From NCBI RefSeq assembly GCF_002078875.1, contig NC_034413.1, positions 67,142,802 to 67,206,801 on the forward strand: DNA of 64,000 bases, written 5' to 3'. Below, in pieces: positions 58,856-64,000 of this stretch (its first letter is position 1; each line of letters opens with the position of its first letter). The notes under the pieces were generated by a model. The model ran no database searches. It saw nothing but the letters and a program-made list of their open reading frames with translations, and was not told where the DNA came from. The stretch comes from Numida meleagris. Taxonomy: Eukaryota; Chordata; Aves; Galliformes; Numididae. Made by a program: the position numbers and the translations under genes.

Positions 58856-61800
58856 AATTGCTTTAGGATTAGAACACCTTTTGCTCATCTGATCATTTTG
58901 AGGATGTTATGAGGCACACACAAACCCAGGAAAAATGATGAAACGTGCTATTACAAACTGTGCTGGCAGTAGTGCAGTACCATCCACTTCCTTACAGGTT
59001 TGCTTTTTCACCAGGGTGCTGTTCCCTCTGCCTCCTGAGTGGACAGCAGAGCAGAGACCCATTGATCTTTCATCCTGTATGGGAAAATCAGTGCTTGTAG
59101 CTCCCTAATTGAAAGACTGTGGGGACGTGCAGGAGCTGGCAGAGGAAAGTAGCTCAGTTAATGCTCCAGGTGATTTCAAAGCACAGTAGGTTAAACCTGC
59201 TCCTACAGGTAACGAAACAGTTTGAAGACAGGTCAGTAGAAGCTTAGGTAATCGAAAGCTGTAATGTTTACTGGGATTTTACTGCAGAATCTCCTGTTGT
59301 GGAGACCTTAGACACCTTTCATCAATTCCCACTTGCACATCACCCCTTTGAATTAAATGCTTTGGCACATTTACTCTATTCTCACTTAAAGACCAAGAAG
59401 AGAAACAAAAGAAAAAGGAATCTGAAATGCTCATGTTACCATTCATGATTTTGTTGACTTTTCATTATGCTTATATTATGGTGAATGTAATTTGAAATCT
59501 CAGAATAGCTCCTCTGGCACTGGGTATTATCAACACTTCTCGTGTCTTTGTGAGAAATAATGGAAGAGAAGAGGGCATGGAGATATCACATCTTGCTTAT
59601 TTTAGGATGTCATACAGTCAGGAAGGTTTTACCCGGTGGGAGGTTTTCCAGAAGATCAAGGCCAGAGGAGATGTTACTACCCTGCACATCTATCTCAATA
59701 TAATGACTGCATTTATGGGGAGGGGAAAGAGCTAAAATTATTTTCAATAAATTGCACACATAACAGTCAATCAAGCACATCGACATTAGCAATCAATTAA
59801 TAAACCAATGCATAGTTTTGAATAGCTGTAAGTTACTGTGTAAACTAACAGCTTTTAAGCAAACCTCCAGAGTGGGTTCAGTTTATTTCACAATAGGGAA
59901 CCTTGTTCATGTTAACTCAATCTGTTTTAACACACAGGTACAAAAAGTTTACTTGAAGTAAAACTGACAATAACAAAAAACAGCACCATTCTTCCTAAAT
60001 CTCTTACATCCATATAGAATACGATCCTGAATGTTATAGTTCCTCAGATACTTTTCTCAATTATTTTCTCTCATCTGTTAGGTCTGTCACTCCAGCATGC
60101 TGTGTTTAGAGAGTTCTGCAGACTTTTCCCGCTTGAATTTTTTTCTTTTGCTCTAAAGCTATAACGCATTTAAGTTATACATCTCCTTAATTTCCCCAGC
60201 CCCATAAATTTGCCTTGTTCTCATTGAAGCCCCTGTGAAAATATACAATATAAAAATGACATTAAGCATTTTTGCTCGTTGCCTTTCTGCGTCTCCCAGG
60301 TATAAGTGTTCTGGAGCCCAACATATATCTGTCAGACTTCCAGAGATTATCAGGATCAGAACTGCTAAGGAAGAGATTGTGATTTTTTGAACCTGTTCTC
60401 TTGGCTTTGTCATTGTTCACGGTACATACTTCACCAAAATTTTGCTTTGAAGCATTATGTCAGATGCTGACTTCATTGCACATATGTCACACACTGAGAT
60501 AACTGTTATTACGCAAGGCTTACAGGGAAGAGTTTGGAATCAAAGTACCAAATATACTTAATTCATCGTTAACTGACCAAAATATGCCTTTCACAGAGAA
60601 GATGGGACTACAAAAAGAAGTGAGTAAAATTTCATAGGGTTTTAGGTCAGGCAAAAAGTGAAGTGGTTAATATCTTTTGGAAGAAAACCATGTGTATCAT
60701 ATGATACAGGACTTCTCTTTTATTCAGAAAGTCTGTTAATATTCTTGCTTATGCCATAGTAAGTGCAAAGGTTCTTCACACAGGCACTAAGCCATTTCCT
60801 TTCCTCGCATTTGCAGCATGCATAGCTACCCTTAAAATGAGATGTCTTGGAAAAATACGACAACATTGATAAAAAAAAGTCCACCATCTCATAGCATGGG
60901 GAAGAGAAATCAGTGTCCCTTGCTGTGGTCCTGAAGCTCATACCTTGGGTGGCTGATATCCCAATTCCATGCATACCTACGGAGAATGCAATCTTATTCA
61001 GGAGAGAAGTCCCATTAAATCTTGTATTTATTCAGATAGTTTTAGTGATGAATAGTCAACTGTGGCTGTGAACAGGGCCTTAATACATATACTTGTTTCT
61101 ATCTATTTCTGCCTCTCATTTCTTTGTCTAAACAACCATCACATCCTGCTGTGGTCTGTGAGAGGCATTATTATTTTACTCCTACTCTTTCCAGTTAAAA
61201 TTAAGAAGTGGAAGAGGACATTATTCTTCATTATTATAGTTTACAATGCTTAAAAATATAAAACTGCTGTATGAAGATAGAACATCTAAGAAAGGCAAGG
61301 AAGTAACCAAATGCTCCTTCTTCCTTTTTTTGAAGACACTTCCTACCTTCTCTTAGATAGCAGAAGCACAGACTACATAGACTTCACTCCAAAAACTCAA
61401 CTGTTAAGACATGCTACTTTCATTATTTATAAACTGCTGGAGGATCATAGCGGGACAAAATGGGTCTGTGGAAGCAGTTCACGCCACACCTAACATACAC
61501 TGGGATCCAGTTATATTTTTCTACAGGCAGCAACAAAACTTTCTCTGCTCTTTAGCCAGCATCAGTATGCAAAAATATGGAGATGAGGCGCTGAGTGAGC
61601 TCAGCCTGAGAATTTCTTTTGGCTTCTCTACTAGCTGCTTTTCTGTGTGCCATTGGGGAAGCCTGCAACATCCATGGTGCTGGGTACTAGCAATTCTTCA
61701 GTGCTTCTCACAACTTCTTGCCACTTAATTTGCTGGAGATAAAGCAAAGTGAAAGCTCTGTTTACCAAAATACCATTTAAGTCTGACCTAAAGGAACCTG

Positions 61801-64000
61801 CATTAAGAGATGAGTCAGTCGGGATTATATATGGCATTTCAAAAAAAAAATTAAAATGACAAAACCAAACACTTAGGAACTACCTCATACCACTTCGAAC
61901 TAAGCTTCCTTGTGCATATGAAAATAATATTGTCTTTAACAACCATTTTTCATTCTTTTTTCCCCACTCTTTCCTTCTCTCACTTCAGAGTGCTAGTCCC
62001 TTCCCCTTATCTCACTTGCCCTTCATTACTCTCATTTCTCCCTTCATCCTAACTCTTCGCTCCCACAGCACCTGTCATTCATTAGAAGAATTAAATCTTG
62101 GTAACTATAGGAAATACAGAGTGGTTGATCAAGGGCAAGGTGCAAACCATAGGGATAGTGTTAAAGGATGCAATGCTGGAGTTAACCCTTTGCCTCTTAC
62201 AGCCCTTCTTAACTGCCAATATTAAAAGTTTGCAGAGTCCTTTTCTACAGTTTTCCTTGTATTTGAACTAGCAGAGGAGCATCACCTTGAAGTGCAATCA
62301 TGCAGCAAAAAAGAACCTATTTAGAATTAGTAAGTTAGTGCAGTTATGCTGCAGCCTGAGTCCCGCATGGAGACATCAGTGCATGTCATTGCAGGATCTG
62401 GCCTGAGTTAAGAAGAAACCAGTGAAATGGATGATACTCAAAATACTGCCAGAAGAGATATTTTCTCTCTAATGCCTTTCAACCCAAGACTCACTCCTAA
62501 CAACAGAAGGTAAAAGATTTTTAAACAGACGTGCAATTTAAAAATTGACAGTGTCCCTTTAACAACTTCAACAGTTGGAGAGTTGTCTGTAGGTGGGTGG
62601 CGCTGATGCTAAATAGTTAAACCTGTTTCAGCTGAAAACTTGTGACTTCCAATACAAAAATCTTTTCTGTAGAAAGAAGTCACAGCAACTAGGAATAAAG
62701 AACAAAGGAGTACGTCAGATTTAGTTTAACCAGGTTTAGGGAAGTTCATCCATGTGCTTGAGTTTTTTATCTCTTAAATATGAGCAATTAAGTTTCTAAT
62801 GCTTGTCTCTGTCAGAATAAAATGTTCCCACAGCTGTTGTGTGGTAGGTTCTGTCTTTCATGGATCAAAGAGTTTGGAAAGCATATTTTGAAAATGAAAT
62901 ACATAGGAAGTTCCATTATATTGTGAATAAACGTGGGAGCTCTGGGCCTCCAGTGCTGGGTACTGGGGGCATTCTGCACTTGCTCAGCATATCTGCACTT
63001 CTCTACTGCTATGTGCTGCTTCTAGACTTGCAAAAACTGTTAGATCTACAAGTGTAGATGTATTCTCATTAAGTAGAATAAACGGTCATGCTGTTGTATG
63101 GTTAAGTTCCCAAACTCCCAATGATGGAATATTTTGCTCCGTCAAACGCTACAGAATTTGTATCTAAGGGAAACATTTTAGGTTTACTGTATTGTATCAA
63201 CAGTTACAAAAGCGAGCTGCTACTTTCTTACACCTTCACAATTTGTACCTACAATTTTGGACTGCTGCAGTATAATTCTGTTTCAGTCTTCTGGTCTCTT
63301 TCACAGGAATGGAGAAAGTGATCTTGGGTGCAGTAATGGTAGAATTAAGAATGAGAACTAGCTCCATTGTCTCACAGAAGTTTTTTGGCAATTGAAGATA
63401 ACTTTTTTGGGCAGCCTCTGCCAGTGTGTAGCATAAGGCAATATGAGATGTACCTCTGTGAGTAACCAAACAGAAGGGAGTGAAACAAAGGCCAGAAAAA
63501 CCAGGAGAAACCACCATCTACAATTTCAAAAACAATTATCTCATTCACCGTAATTCCAAAGTACCCTACTTTATTTGTGTCCGAAAAGGAGCTCCTATTA
63601 TTAGTCATCCTTAGTATGTACACAGAGAATTGTCTCTGGCCATGGGGGAAGCCAAGAGAATAAATAGCCACGGAGAACAGTCATGCTCTCAAAACTAAAG
63701 AACACATCCTCAGAAAGGAACTTGGAAGGGCACCAACACAATGGAACTTCCCAAAATCGCCCTCTCCTCGTGGGCCACTGGGCTGTGGGAGGATTGGTTT
63801 CCTGTGTGCAGACTGCTCTGCACTGCAGTGGTAGGGATTATCTCTCACAAATCATCAAGACCCCTAAAAATAGCCATGAATAATACATTTAATAGGTTGA
63901 TTATATTATTTTATATCCAACTTTTTAATCTGCTTCACCTCTGTGGGAGTACTGTATCTAGAGCTCTTACTCACATCCATGCTATTTTTGGTATACCTGT
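58856..64000. other. Intergenic DNA, no gene seen
   Basis: AT-rich sequence to the window end. All open frames are under about 105 codons with no recognisable product. No CR1 or other named repeat was identified. Confidence 0.6.

Noticed and set aside
1..64000. CRISPR array, bacterial operon, tRNA/rRNA genes or an intact endogenous retrovirus
   Set aside because: No regularly spaced repeats, no tRNA-like B box, no rRNA-like stretch and no gag/pol/env-like frames were seen; the only reverse transcriptase is CR1.
26481..64000. Exons of KYNU or another known neighbour of LRP1B
   Set aside because: KYNU lies upstream of LRP1B in mammals, but no open frame in the window resembles kynureninase, so its start is presumed to be outside.

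Overview
The window looks like nuclear DNA of a galliform bird, most likely chicken. It is AT-rich and almost gene-free, and it carries about ten copies of the CR1 LINE, several ending in the typical CR1 3' repeat (ATTCTATGATTCTATG). One copy keeps about 250 codons of reverse-transcriptase C-terminus. Almost all open frames in the window are short and have no codon or domain signal. No bacterial-style genes, tRNA, rRNA or CRISPR array were seen.

The one gene I can name is on the minus strand. A sharp CpG island (about 10230-11010) holds a TATA-less, GC-box promoter and one coding first exon (10730 down to 10646). The exon encodes a signal peptide and ends in a phase-1 donor. The 28 residues align with the start of LRP1B, the giant LDL-receptor-family endocytic receptor, so the gene reads leftward. 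No downstream exon could be joined in phase inside the window, so positions 1-10643 are read as the beginning of a long intron 1. LRP1B is known for very large introns and a gene-poor setting, which fits.

Rightward, 11.0-64 kb is upstream intergenic DNA. It contains CR1 fragments in both orientations (3.4, 11.3, 12.8, 15.2, 19.4, 20.1, 25.6-26.5, 38.0, 52.5 and 58.8 kb). It also contains traces of much older amniote repeats (21.5 and 55.3 kb), a 66-nt poly(T) tract (51.8 kb), a polypurine minisatellite (57.5 kb) and pyrimidine tracts (42.2, 56.4 kb).

Several places have a good splice acceptor and donor around an open frame, mainly on the minus strand at 29.4, 33.8, 41.3, 44.2, 45.1 and 45.9 kb. 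Their phases do not combine into one protein, so they are listed only as low-confidence candidate exons, possibly of a non-coding RNA. I found no complete new biological system here.
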